Of a DNA stretch of 64,000 bases, positions 16,941 to 27,400 are shown piece by piece. Every line of letters starts with the position of its first letter. Within the stretch, counting starts at the first letter, position 1. This DNA comes from Chryseobacterium sp. BLS98 (GTDB lineage: Bacteria; Bacteroidota; Bacteroidia; Flavobacteriales; Weeksellaceae): assembly GCF_001045445.1 (NCBI RefSeq), contig NZ_LFNF01000002.1, forward strand, positions 992,001-1,056,000, written 5' to 3'. The notes beneath the pieces are model-generated. The model was not told where the DNA came from. It worked only from the letters and a program-made list of their open reading frames with translations, and made no database searches. The translations under genes and the position numbers were made by a program.

Positions 16941-17504
16941 ATGAAAAATTACTGGGATCAGGGAATATCTTTTGAAGAATATATCCGCATCGCAAAAGAA
17001 AGGCTAGAAAATCCTGCCAATCAACAGGAAACTGACTATAAACAATACTATGAGCTCGGGCTTCAGAGAATGGACAGAACCCTGAAAAAGTATGTTCCGG
17101 ATGAGGAACAGTTAAAACAGCTGGCTTCTAAAAATTTTGACGGAAAAATACTGATTATTTCAGAAGCCTGGTGTGGTGATGCCAGCGCTACAGTTCCTGC
17201 CCTTGTTACTTTTTTCAAGGGGCACAATGATGTGAAAATTTTTCTGAGAGATAGTGACAAAAGCCTGATCAGCCAATATCTGACCAACGGTACAGAATCT
17301 ATTCCTAAAGTAATTATCCTTGATAAAGATTTCAATGTAAAAAATTCATGGGGACCGCGTCCAAAATACGGATACGAGCTGCTCATGAAGCACAAAGCAA
17401 ATCCTGAAGCCTATCCTAAAGATAATTTTTATAATGATCTGCAGCTGTATTATGCCAAAAACAGAGGTAAGGATGCAGTTCAGGAGATTCTGGAATTACT
17501 ATAA
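16941..17504 (+). CDS. Thioredoxin-family protein with a single active-site Cys
   Basis: 187 aa, cytosolic. The thioredoxin-fold segment KILIISEAWCGDASATVPAL carries the first active-site Cys followed by Gly-Asp-Ala-Ser, so the second CXXC Cys is replaced by Ser. The cis-Pro strand ESIPKVIILD follows. This is the pattern of a Bacteroidota thioredoxin family protein of unknown partner, probably a bacillithiol- or monothiol-type reductase (inference). ATG 16941; an in-frame TTG at 16935 is ignored because the ATG is closer to family form. Between aroC and a TlpA-like gene. Confidence 0.8.
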   Translation: MKNYWDQGISFEEYIRIAKERLENPANQQETDYKQYYELGLQRMDRTLKKYVPDEEQLKQLASKNFDGKILIISEAWCGDASATVPALVTFFKGHNDVKIFLRDSDKSLISQYLTNGTESIPKVIILDKDFNVKNSWGPRPKYGYELLMKHKANPEAYPKDNFYNDLQLYYAKNRGKDAVQEILELL

Positions 17505-17548
17505 AAGCATTGAACTCCAGACGGCAACAATAACAGTAAAGATCAGCT

Positions 17549-18088
17549 ATGAAAAAGAACATCATTTATCTTGTCCTCATTATTATTATCGGTGTGATAG
17601 CCTTTGTTCCGGGCGTGAAAGAATATCTCAGAGATCAGTTCTTCCCGATCGCAACGATTGAAAATGCCGTCCATGTAAGCGAAGAAGATTATGACATCGA
17701 ACTGAAAGGAATTAATGTACCAAGCACCAACCTAAAAACCTTTAAAAATAAACCTATTTTCCTTAATTTCTGGGGAACCTGGTGCCCTCCATGCAGAAAA
17801 GAATGGCCTACGATCCAGAAGCTATATGATTCCAGAAAAGGAAATGTAGATTTTATTCTTATTGCTATGAATGACAAGGAAGAAGATGTAAAAAAGTTTT
17901 TAAAAGATAACAATTATTCAGTTCCCGTATATATTGCACAGAGTCCTATTTCTGAAAAAATCCTTCCCAAAGTATTTCCCACCACTTTTCTGATTGATCA
18001 GCACGGAAGGATCATCATTAAGGAAGATGCTTACAGAGATTGGAACACAGAGACTGTGCATCAGTTCATTGACAATATTATCAAATAG
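17549..18088 (+). CDS. TlpA/ResA-like thiol-disulfide oxidoreductase, membrane-anchored
   Basis: 179 aa. One N-terminal membrane anchor (about 4-22) and a periplasmic thioredoxin domain with the active site WCPPC (C79, C82) and cis-Pro segment VFPTTFLID. TlpA/ResA proteins reduce periplasmic disulfides, often in cytochrome c maturation or oxidative defence; the target here is unknown. It lies 44 nt after the monothiol thioredoxin-like gene, suggesting a shared redox role. Confidence 0.88.
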   Translation: MKKNIIYLVLIIIIGVIAFVPGVKEYLRDQFFPIATIENAVHVSEEDYDIELKGINVPSTNLKTFKNKPIFLNFWGTWCPPCRKEWPTIQKLYDSRKGNVDFILIAMNDKEEDVKKFLKDNNYSVPVYIAQSPISEKILPKVFPTTFLIDQHGRIIIKEDAYRDWNTETVHQFIDNIIK

Positions 18089-18171
18089 TTTTTTAACTAA
18101 ATTTTATAATTAATTGGTATAGAATTTGCGAAATTTATAATGTTGAAAATTGATTAAAACTAAACACAAAA

Positions 18172-18513
18172 ATGAAATATTCAAAATTGAATCTTGCAAA
18201 AGAAGCCATCAGCCACAAAGGCTTCGTCAAAAAAATTCCTGACATTTTCAGAATGGTCAAATTATGGAGAAAAGGTGAATATCCTATGAGATCCATCGAT
18301 ATTATCCTTCCTCTTCTGGGGATTTTATACGTCATCTCCCCTATTGACTTACTTCCCGAGTTTGCCGTACCTGTTCTAGGAGTTATGGATGATCTTGCAG
18401 TATTGTCCCTGACGATTCCAAAACTTATCAAAGAAGTGGATAAATTCTTACTATGGGAAGCAGAGCAGAGGCTGAGAGGCACTAAAGTTATCGATGCAGA
18501 AATTGTAAAATAA
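18172..18513 (+). CDS. YkvA family (DUF1232) membrane protein
   Basis: 113 aa. The DUF1232 core YVISPIDLLPEFAVPVLG with VMDDLAVL spans about 58-85, a hydrophobic hairpin. The family is widespread and of unknown function. Monocistronic, with a terminator 22 nt after the stop. Confidence 0.85.
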   Translation: MKYSKLNLAKEAISHKGFVKKIPDIFRMVKLWRKGEYPMRSIDIILPLLGILYVISPIDLLPEFAVPVLGVMDDLAVLSLTIPKLIKEVDKFLLWEAEQRLRGTKVIDAEIVK

Positions 18514-18534
18514 TAATTTACATAAATATTTTTT

Positions 18535-18567
18535 AAACCATCCTGAAACATTTCAGGATGGTTTTTT
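18535..18567 (+). terminator. Terminator after the YkvA gene
   Basis: AACCATCCTGAAA/TTTCAGGATGGTT 13-bp stem followed by a T-run. Confidence 0.9.
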
Positions 18568-18611
18568 GTTGACAAATGAATGATAAATTTTTAAGCCTTA
18601 TTTCAAATCAT

Positions 18612-18619
18612 TAAATTTG
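18612..18619 (+). promoter_or_regulatory. -7 element of the UMP synthase gene
   Basis: TAAATTTG, 20 nt before the ATG. The -33 position shows only TTTT. Confidence 0.5.
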
Positions 18620-18638
18620 CAGTATCTAATAAAAAATA

Positions 18639-20018
18639 ATGGAAAGTAAAAAAGAGTTTTTCTTAGAGTGCTACAAGCTGGGCATTATCAAATTCGGAAG
18701 GTTTACCCTAAAAAGCGGTATTGAAAGTCCGTTCTATGTAGATCTCAGACCTTTGGCCTCAGACCCTAAAATCTTAAAGAATCTGGCAAATTATTTATTG
18801 GAAATGCTTCCTCTGGATAATTTTGATCTCATCTGCGGAGTGCCTTATGCAGCCCTTCCGATGGCTACTGCCATGTCTCTGGAAAGCTATATTCCATTAA
18901 TTATCAAAAGAAAAGAAGCAAAAAACTACGGAACAAAGAAACTGATCGAAGGAATTTACCAGAAAGGTCAAAACTGTCTTTTGGTGGAAGATGTCATCAC
19001 TTCCGGAAAATCCCTTATAGAAACGATTGCAGAAGTAGAACAGGAAGATCTTAAAGTAGCCGATATCGTTGTTGTTCTCGACAGAGAACAAGGCGGGAAA
19101 CAGTTATTAGAAAGCAAAGGCTACCGGGTTCATACCCTTTTCAATATTTCCGAGGTTTGTACCATTCTTCAGGAAACCGGGGAACTGTCTGATGAAGAAG
19201 TAAAAAGAATTCAGGATTTCCTTCAAGGGAACCATATTCAGTTTGAAGAAAAGACCAGAAGTTCTTACGAGCAGAAGCTGGAACATGCGCAGCATTCCGT
19301 TTCTAAAAAATTACTGGAGACTGCCTTGGCAAAAAAATCCAACCTGATTGCATCTGCAGACGTTACCACAACACAGGAACTTCTGGCTCTTGCTGAAAAA
19401 GTAGGTCCGCATATTGTTGCCTTAAAAACTCATATTGATATCATTTCAGATTTTGAATACGAAAAAACAATTATTCCTTTAAAAGCATTGGCAGAAAAAC
19501 ACCAGTTCTTACTGATGGAGGACAGAAAATTTGCAGATATCGGCAACACCCAGGAACTGCAGTTTACCAGCGGGATATTTAAAATTACAGACTGGGCAGA
19601 TTTTGTTACTTCCCAGGTAATCGGAGGATTTGAATCTTTAGACTGCTTTAAAAACGTAGGAGTTGTTGCCATTGTGGGAATGTCTTCCAAAGGTACCCTT
19701 ACTACAGCCAGCTATCGTGAAGAAGCTTTAAAAGTAGCATTATCTCATCCTAATGTAATAGGAGGTGTATCACAGAACCAGATTCCTGAAGAGCTGTTAC
19801 TGTTTACTCCGGGCGTTAATCTTGCAGACTCAGGAGACGGAAAAGGACAGCAGTACAATACACCGGAACATGTTTTCAAAATGCTTCACTCCGATTTTAT
19901 TATTGTAGGACGGGGAATTTATAAGTCTGATGATCCCGAAAACGCTGCCGTTACTTATAAAAACGAAGGCTGGAATGCATATGTTAATTCTTTGCAAAAA
20001 AATATGATCCAGGACTAA
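18639..20018 (+). CDS. Bifunctional UMP synthase (OPRTase-OMP decarboxylase fusion)
   Basis: 459 aa. It joins orotate phosphoribosyltransferase (about 1-190; PRPP motif VEDVITSGKS at 116-125) to orotidine-5'-phosphate decarboxylase (about 215-459; catalytic DRKFADIGNT at 295-304, phosphate-gripping FTPGVNLADSGDGKGQQYNT and IIVGRGI). It converts orotate to UMP. The domain order and the decarboxylase motifs are those of eukaryotic UMPS rather than the separate bacterial PyrE and PyrF. Monocistronic with a TAAATTTG promoter. Codon use looks like its neighbours. Confidence 0.92.
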   Translation: MESKKEFFLECYKLGIIKFGRFTLKSGIESPFYVDLRPLASDPKILKNLANYLLEMLPLDNFDLICGVPYAALPMATAMSLESYIPLIIKRKEAKNYGTKKLIEGIYQKGQNCLLVEDVITSGKSLIETIAEVEQEDLKVADIVVVLDREQGGKQLLESKGYRVHTLFNISEVCTILQETGELSDEEVKRIQDFLQGNHIQFEEKTRSSYEQKLEHAQHSVSKKLLETALAKKSNLIASADVTTTQELLALAEKVGPHIVALKTHIDIISDFEYEKTIIPLKALAEKHQFLLMEDRKFADIGNTQELQFTSGIFKITDWADFVTSQVIGGFESLDCFKNVGVVAIVGMSSKGTLTTASYREEALKVALSHPNVIGGVSQNQIPEELLLFTPGVNLADSGDGKGQQYNTPEHVFKMLHSDFIIVGRGIYKSDDPENAAVTYKNEGWNAYVNSLQKNMIQD

Positions 20019-20071
20019 ATCCTGCTGAAAATATTCAAAATAAGTTTATATTTGGGCTTTATCACAGGATA

Positions 20072-22894
20072 TTGAAAAAGATCACCACTTGCCTTGTTTT
20101 GTTTTGGGGAATTGTACAGGTTTCCGGGCAGAAAGACAGTATATATATAGAAGCGAAATTATCTTCCGACAGAAAAACGCTGGAAGTTAATCAGGAAATT
20201 GTGTATTACAATCATTCCGGAAAAGACCTTCATTCGGTAAAGCTTCTCAACTGGGTTTCTGCTTACAATAAAAAAGGAACATCCTTAGTTTACAGAAAAC
20301 TGGAAGACAGAAACAGTGATCTTCATTTTGCAAAGACCGGTCAGTTGGGCAAGCTTCTTGATCTTCAGATTAAGAATTCCGCACAGCAGCCTGTCCCGGT
20401 GAATTCCAATACGGATGAAAATCTTTTTCTCCCTCTAACAGAGGTTTTGAAGCCTGGTGAAAGCGTCAAATTACAGCTTCAGTACAGAATGTTGCTTCCC
20501 GATAAAAAATTTACGGGTTACGGGACTTCTGATCAGATTACTGCATTAAAATATTTCTTTATTGTTCCGGATCATTTTGATCCGGACAATATTTCCAAAA
20601 GAAACTATCACGATATTGAGGAATCCGTGAGTTTCAACACTTTCTGGACCGTCAATTTTGATCTGCCACCCAATAGTTTTATTGAAAGTAACCTGCCACA
20701 GATCCAGATGAATGCCTTTAAAGGCTATCTTGATTCCGATCCTGAATTTGTGATCTCCCCCAACGGGCTCTCTTCCATAAAAGTAAATGTAGATGGTACA
20801 GATACTGAAATTAAATTCGGGTATAATCTGAAACCGGAAGAAAAGCAAAACCTTGAATTTTATCTGCCTTTACATTTGAAGTTCATTAAAGAAAGAATAG
20901 GTTTCCTTCCCAAAAATCTATTCATTTCCGAAAAATTCAGATCTTCAGAAGATTTCTTCGGAAATAATGATATTACTTTCTGGAAATTCAAGTTTCAGCT
21001 CTTCACCGATTCGGAAAAAACAGATCTTGATTATTTCGGAATTATTGCAAAAAAAATACTGGACGAAAGCGTTATTGCCGACAAGCAGAAAAGCCATTGG
21101 TTTAAAAATGGTTTAAAATCCTATCTGGAAATACAGTATCTCCAAAAATTCTATAAGGACACCAAGTTATTGGGTACACTGCCGGAAACCCGTATTTTCG
21201 GAGTCAAACCACTAAAACTGTTCCATGCATCCAAAGTAAAGCTAATCGACCGTTACGGACTGGCTTATCAATATATTATGTCCCAGAATCTAGACCAGAA
21301 GATCAGCGAAAACTTTACCGTTTTGAGCAACTTTAATGATATGGCGATCAGTAGTTTTGAAACCGGAAGTCTTTTCAACTATACAGCAGAAAAAATGGGC
21401 TATGATCGTTTTAACAATATTGTGAAGGATTATATTTCCAAAAACACGGATCAAAAAATTGACCCGGAAGATTTTCTTAAAGAATTAGCCGAAGAAGAAA
21501 AAACATCTGCTTATCTCAGTGATTTTTTCAAACAAAAAAACAGGGTGAACTTCAAACTGAGAAATATTAAGAAACAGGAAGACTCCCTGAATATCAAAAT
21601 CGGTAAAAATACAGATTCTCCTATTCCGGTAAGGCTCGAAACACAAACCAGCGGAGGTGAAATAAAATCCTATTGGGTAGAAACGGAAGAAAAAAAAAGG
21701 GTTATAAACTTTGCCCTTCCCTCTTCAGAAGACATTCACAAGGTAACACTGAATTCAGATTATATTTTTCCGGAATCTAAATACCGGGACAACTTTTTAT
21801 ACGCAAAAGGTCTGTTTTCGAATACTAAAAAAATAAAATTCAAACTTATTAAGGATATTCCCAATCCTGAATATAACGAAATATACGTCACTCCAAGAGT
21901 ACGTTTTAACAATACTTACGATAAATTCCTTCTGGGGGTGAATTTGAAAAACCAGTCATTCTTTGACCAGAAATTCCTGTATTCGTTCACACCTACTTAC
22001 AGTACAGGAACCGGTAAACTGACTGGATCAGGGGCGATCTCCTACTCTTTCCTTCCTGCTGAAAGTATTTTCAGAAGTATCACTTTCGGAGTGTCCGGAT
22101 CCTATTTTCATTATGATTACGGACTGGCTTACAGGAAAGGTTCCGTATTTTCTAATTTCAATTTCAGGAAAAACCCACGAAGTACGGTAAGCAGAAGCTT
22201 AGGATTTTCCTATAATTATTTAGAAAGAGATCTTAGCCCGGCAATGATTGCGAATAAGGACTATGACAAGTATAATCTCTGGAGTGCAGGATATGGATAC
22301 AGCGACAGCCAGATGATCCATGAAAAAAGCCTGAACCTGAGTACTCAGGGCATGGAGGATTTCAATAAAATAACTGCCGAAGGATTTTACAGATGGGAAT
22401 TTGCTCCCAAGCAAAAGCTAAGTGTCAGGTTATTTGCCGGCTATTTTATAAGAAATGAAACCAGGAACAATACTTTCAATTATGGAATTTCGAGGGTATC
22501 CAATTATTCTTTCTCTTATAATCTTTTGGGCGAAAGTGCCAACAGCGGGCTTCTTTCACAACAGTTTATCCTTGCTGACGGAGGCTTCAAATCTTTCATC
22601 CCCGGATCTGTGAATCAATGGATTACTTCTTTTAACGTAGATTCCAGTGTATGGAAGATTTTCCATGTATATGCGGATGCAGGAATCTACAAAAATAAAA
22701 ACCGTCCTGCAGAATTTATCTGGGACAGTGGAATTAAGGTAAGACTTATCCCTGATTTTCTTGAGATTTATTTCCCGATACAGTCTTCACTAGGTTTTGA
22801 ACCTTCTTTCAAGGATTATGCAAAACGCATCAGATATACCCTGGTTCTCAATCTTGGAGCTGTTATCAATGCTGCCAGAAGAGGATGGTACTAA
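20072..22894 (+). CDS. Surface protein: degenerate M1-peptidase-like domain plus beta-barrel
   Basis: 940 aa. Signal peptide (MKKITTCLVLFWGIVQVSG), an N-terminal beta domain like that of M1 aminopeptidases (about 25-260), a gluzincin-like helical part (about 270-480), and a C-terminal outer-membrane barrel-like region (about 620-940). No HExxH exists: the WLNEGFAxYxE counterpart reads WFKNGLKSYLE (343-353), with Asn346 in place of the zinc-binding Glu, and the residues about 20 before it carry no His. A proteolytically dead, probably binding or assembly protein (inference). The TTG start at 20072 follows AGGAT, and TATATTTG lies at 20047-20054. Confidence 0.7.
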   Translation: MKKITTCLVLFWGIVQVSGQKDSIYIEAKLSSDRKTLEVNQEIVYYNHSGKDLHSVKLLNWVSAYNKKGTSLVYRKLEDRNSDLHFAKTGQLGKLLDLQIKNSAQQPVPVNSNTDENLFLPLTEVLKPGESVKLQLQYRMLLPDKKFTGYGTSDQITALKYFFIVPDHFDPDNISKRNYHDIEESVSFNTFWTVNFDLPPNSFIESNLPQIQMNAFKGYLDSDPEFVISPNGLSSIKVNVDGTDTEIKFGYNLKPEEKQNLEFYLPLHLKFIKERIGFLPKNLFISEKFRSSEDFFGNNDITFWKFKFQLFTDSEKTDLDYFGIIAKKILDESVIADKQKSHWFKNGLKSYLEIQYLQKFYKDTKLLGTLPETRIFGVKPLKLFHASKVKLIDRYGLAYQYIMSQNLDQKISENFTVLSNFNDMAISSFETGSLFNYTAEKMGYDRFNNIVKDYISKNTDQKIDPEDFLKELAEEEKTSAYLSDFFKQKNRVNFKLRNIKKQEDSLNIKIGKNTDSPIPVRLETQTSGGEIKSYWVETEEKKRVINFALPSSEDIHKVTLNSDYIFPESKYRDNFLYAKGLFSNTKKIKFKLIKDIPNPEYNEIYVTPRVRFNNTYDKFLLGVNLKNQSFFDQKFLYSFTPTYSTGTGKLTGSGAISYSFLPAESIFRSITFGVSGSYFHYDYGLAYRKGSVFSNFNFRKNPRSTVSRSLGFSYNYLERDLSPAMIANKDYDKYNLWSAGYGYSDSQMIHEKSLNLSTQGMEDFNKITAEGFYRWEFAPKQKLSVRLFAGYFIRNETRNNTFNYGISRVSNYSFSYNLLGESANSGLLSQQFILADGGFKSFIPGSVNQWITSFNVDSSVWKIFHVYADAGIYKNKNRPAEFIWDSGIKVRLIPDFLEIYFPIQSSLGFEPSFKDYAKRIRYTLVLNLGAVINAARRGWY

Positions 22895-22901
22895 AAATAA
22901 A

Positions 22902-22935
22902 AAAGCAACTGCAAAACAGCTGCTTCTTTAACATG
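22902..22935 (+). terminator. Terminator after the barrel protein
   Basis: AGCA-CTG/CAG-TGCT stem with one mismatch, a CAAAA loop and a T-rich tail, just after the stop at 22894. Confidence 0.6.
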
Positions 22936-23113
22936 TTATATTGAAAACTAACTTTTATTACTATAAATAAATTTTATTCGCTTAGATTAGAAAAAATTAT
23001 AAAATTTTTCATCTGTATTCTATAAATATCAAAAATAATACCACACGAATAAAAAAATAATTATAAAAACAAATACATTAAATAAATAGTCAAACACAGT
23101 ATTAAAGTCATAA

Positions 23114-23152
23114 AAAAGCCCGGGCCATTTCTTCGAAATGGCCCGGGCTTTT
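23114..23152. terminator. Bidirectional 17-bp terminator between convergent genes
   Basis: AAAAGCCCGGGCCATTT pairs perfectly with AAATGGCCCGGGCTTTT around CTTCG, A/T-flanked on both sides. It serves the minus gene ending at 23172 and backs up the plus-strand terminator. Confidence 0.9.
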
Positions 23153-23171
23153 ATTAATAAAGAAACTAAAA

Positions 23172-24119
23172 TTAGTCTTTTAAGATCTTCTGAGATACAG
23201 GCTCGTTATTTACAGTTCCTGTAACGATATAGTTACCTTTCGATAACTCAGCAACATTTACAGTTCCGTTTTCTTTTACAGAAGCAGACTTCACTACCTG
23301 TCCGAACATGTTGTACACTTTTACATCTTTCACATCAGCTCCGAAAGTGATCTCGTCGCTTTTAACGAAAGTATTTTTTACGAAGTTTCCTGATTTTGCA
23401 TTTTTGATATCTGCAACAGCCAGTGTCGTTGAAGCATATGTTCTTGCAATCAGATTATCAATACTGATATTCCCCGTTCCTGAAGTAGCAGACCCTGCCT
23501 GTCTAATTGCCACAGAAGCCAATTGAGTTGCAGCGGCAGATGTACCCGTACTATTCGACAATAATGGTTGTGAATTGATCAATAATGTTCCTACATTAGT
23601 TGAAGGGGTTACGCTATTATCAACAGTATAAGTAACCGTAATATTTGCAGGAGTACCGTAAGGAATTTCAGTACCATAAGTAGGAGTTGCAGTACCTCCG
23701 GAGTTATTTAAAATTCCAAGTGTATATCCTGTTGCACTTCCTTTAATATAAAGTCTTCCGTAAAAAAATGTTACAGATGTACCTGCTGTACCGCCAAACA
23801 TTAAGAAATAATCTCCAGTTGTAGTAAGTCCCGTTGCACTTGCAACATTAATTGTAGCAGAATAATCAGCTTTATTAACAATACCGGCAGCCATAGTGTA
23901 AGGAGTAGAAAATGCTTTATTTGCATCTTCTGCATTTCCTGCTACTAAATTAACCACACTTCCATTCGCCATAAGCGTACCCGTAGTTCCGCTATGCGCA
24001 ACCCACCCGTTTGCAGTAAGGGCTCCTGTATAATTAAAATTATCTGTAAGTACAGTAGTTTGTGCATTTACAAAACTAATAGCAGACGCTATTCCCAAAA
24101 TAGTAAAGATTTTTTTCAT
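23172..24119 (-). CDS. Secreted protein with T9SS type A sorting domain
   Basis: 315 aa. Signal peptide MKKIFTILGIASAISFVNAQ, a Thr/Gly/Ser-rich beta-sandwich-like region (about 20-225) opening with DNFNYTGALTANGW, and a C-terminal type IX secretion signal (about 245-315) containing VKVYNMFGQVVKSASV, LSKGNYIV and VSQKILKD. It should be exported across the outer membrane by the T9SS and either released or anchored. The ATG at 24119 starts the signal peptide; 12 extra codons upstream are not credible. The substrate of the lectin-like part is unknown. Confidence 0.88.
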   Translation of the reverse strand: MKKIFTILGIASAISFVNAQTTVLTDNFNYTGALTANGWVAHSGTTGTLMANGSVVNLVAGNAEDANKAFSTPYTMAAGIVNKADYSATINVASATGLTTTGDYFLMFGGTAGTSVTFFYGRLYIKGSATGYTLGILNNSGGTATPTYGTEIPYGTPANITVTYTVDNSVTPSTNVGTLLINSQPLLSNSTGTSAAATQLASVAIRQAGSATSGTGNISIDNLIARTYASTTLAVADIKNAKSGNFVKNTFVKSDEITFGADVKDVKVYNMFGQVVKSASVKENGTVNVAELSKGNYIVTGTVNNEPVSQKILKD

Positions 24120-24408
24120 TATAAAAGGTTTTAAATTTATGGGATAAAAGTACAAAAAAAAACACCACTCTATTAAAGTGATTATACATAATTAACAATT
24201 AATTAAAGTTGTTTTTTACTATTCACTTAGAAGCCTCATTACCATTGATATTTCCGATTATATCATAAATCCCTTTATGAAGATTTATGATAATTAAAAT
24301 TCCTTTTAATAAATTAAATTTAAGGTTTTATAATATTTAAATTAATTTTCTGTTAATAATGATTAACCCCTCTCCATTAACAATTTTTAGTTATTTTTAC
24401 GAATTATT

Positions 24409-27400
24409 TTGAAAGGCTTGCGGAATTTTTTTCTTCTGATCGGTTTGTTTGTCATGGGCATATTTTCGGCCCATGCGCAGATATTTTCGTGGAAAAACCC
24501 AAATATTCCGGAAGACAGCATCAAAAAGGACAGCATCCTGGCAGCAAGATTTGAGCAGGATATTTTTGCTAAGGATACGATGGATTTTGTAAAAACCAAT
24601 AACAAAATAATCGTAGATGAAGCCGTACTGGTTAAGAATGACAAGAAAAGATTTTTAGGAGAACTGAACTCTAAAGGTTCCATTATCCGGGGAATTACAT
24701 TTGGTAACAATCAAGGGCAATCTGTGCAGAGTTCTATGGATCTCCAGATATCAGGTCGGCTTTCGAAAGATGTGACTATTCTGGCAAGTATTTCGGATCA
24801 CAATCTTCCTATTCAGGCTGACGGTTACACCCAAACCCTGGAAGAGTTTGATAAGATCTATATGCAGCTGAATATTAAGGACAAATCGATCCTCAGGGCA
24901 GGACATCTTGATCTTGTAGAATCCAAGAACTATTTTGCAAAATTCCAGAGAAGGAGCATGGGTCTTGAATTCCAGACCGAATTCGGAAAGGATAATAAAA
25001 CTTTTGTAGATGTTTCCATGGGTGTGGCACGAAGTGAATTTCACAGGGTCCGCTTCCAGGGGGTTGAAGGCAACCAGGGACCTTATCGTCTGACGGGGAA
25101 AAACGGAGAACAGTTTATCACTCTGATTTCAGGTTCCGAGCAGGTATTTATCGACGGTATCCTGATGAAGCGTGGAGAAAACCAGGATTATATCATTAAC
25201 TATAATACCGGAGAGGTAACGTTTACCAGTTTCCGCCCGATTTTTCAGCAGAATTTCATCACTATCTCCTATAATTATACGAACAGAAACTATTCCAGGT
25301 ATCTGTTTACCGGAAAACTGGAGCATCAAAGGGAAAAGTTTAAAGTAGGATTGAACTGGTTCATGGAAAATGACAATAAAAATGCTCCCCTTTCCTTAAA
25401 TCTTTCCAAAGAAGATGAACAAATTCTTGCTGAGGCAGGTAATGATCCGAATTTGATGTATGCCCCTTCAGGGGTGGTGACTCCTTACGATGTCAATAAA
25501 ATCCTGTACCGTTTAAACCCGGCCGGAAATTTTTATGAATTTTCAACAGATCAGAACGAAACACTTTACCAGGTTTCTTTCACTTATTTTGGGGTCAATC
25601 AGGGAGATTATAAAATTACGCAAACCACCAATAACGGCCGTGTATTTGAGTATGTCGGAAACAATATGGGAGATTATAAAGCCGTGAGAAAGCTTCCTTC
25701 ACCTCAAAAATCTCAGGTATATTCCGTAAATTCCGAGTATCTTTTAAAAGATGGAAAAATCGGAGCCGATTTCTCACTGAGCAATTATGATCTGAATTTA
25801 TTTTCATCAAAAGATGCAGCTCAGAACATGGGATATGCATGGCGTATTTTCGGAAATAAAAGCTTTACAAAAAGCAACTGGAAAGGAACTCCAAGCTTCG
25901 AATATCAATACATCGACAAACAGTTTCATATTCTGGACCGCATCAATGATGTGGAATTTTCGAGAGATTTCAACCTGGCTCAGGAGTTCAGCCAGAGAAC
26001 CCAAAACAGATTTATTTTCAGCTTCTTAAACAAATGGAACAATAAATCCACCTTGAATTACCGCATCAATTACCTGGACGAGCAAGACAGCTATAAAGGA
26101 ATGAAGAACGATCTTGATTTCAGCTGGATCACCGGAAAGTTCTTTACAAAAGGAAACTTATCCTATCTTAATACCAATGCTACGTTGCAGGACACTAAAT
26201 TTATAAGAGGTGGTGTCTCTACGGAATTTACCGGTAAAAAAGGAAGCTGGGCCGTTGGAGGAAGCATGGAACACAATGAGAAAAAGTATAATGATACGCA
26301 GCTCATGGATGTCACCAGCTTCAGCTGGAAAGAAATTTTTGTTCAGAAAAAGATTGGCGACAGTACCCGTACCAAGCTTCTTGCAAAAGTATATATGAGA
26401 GATAACGATTCCGTACGGAATAACAGGCTGGAAAGCATGAATAATATCCTCGGAATTATGGCAGAAAGCCAGCTGATTAAAACGGAAAGAACGACTTTGA
26501 ATGCTTTGGTGCATTACAGAAAATTCTTTTATCAGAATGATGAGGCAGACATGACCCGAAACAATGACTTTGTTGTCGGAAATATCCTGTATAACCAGCA
26601 GTTATTCAGAAACGGGATGCGCCTGCAGGCATTTTACGAGCTTGGAAACGGGCAGGAAGCTCAAAGAGAATTCCAATATCTTAAGGTAACGGACGGGCAA
26701 GGTGTTTATAAATGGACCGATTATAACGGAGATGGGGTCCAGCAGCTGGACGAATTTGAAATTGCAGAATATTCTGATCTGGCGCAGTATATCAGAATTT
26801 ACACGAATTCCGTGCGGTACATTCCTTCAAACAAAAATAAAATCCAGCTGGCATTATTCGTGAATCCTTCCATTGTTTTCAATTCCGAAAACGCTTTTTT
26901 AAAGCGCTGGAATTTCAATGTTTCATTAAATTCACAAAACTCATTCTATAAAAAAGATAAAGTTCTTGTTCTGAACCCTTTTGAAAAAAACAGTGACCAG
27001 ATTTTAAAAAACCAGAACATTTTAGCTTCCGTACAGTTTAATCCTACTGAAAAATCAGGCTGGAACGGAAATTACCGTTTTATCACCAACGATAACCTCA
27101 TCAATGCCAATTTCAGTAACGAGGAGCGCGAGCAGGTTTCGCATTTCATTAATATCGGTTATTGGTTTAATAAGGAGTTCAGGGTTGACTGGGAAAATTC
27201 GATCCATGATCTTAAAAATTCATCCCAATTATTTGCCACAAGAGATTACCGGCTGAATAATTTCGAAACAAAGCCGAAAGCAACCTATAAGTTTACAGAT
27301 GCTATTCAGGCAGAACTTTCCTCCGCATACCGTCAGAAAAAAAGAATAGATGGCGAAGAACTGCTAAAAGCATTTGATGTTACCGGAACCATCCAGTGGG

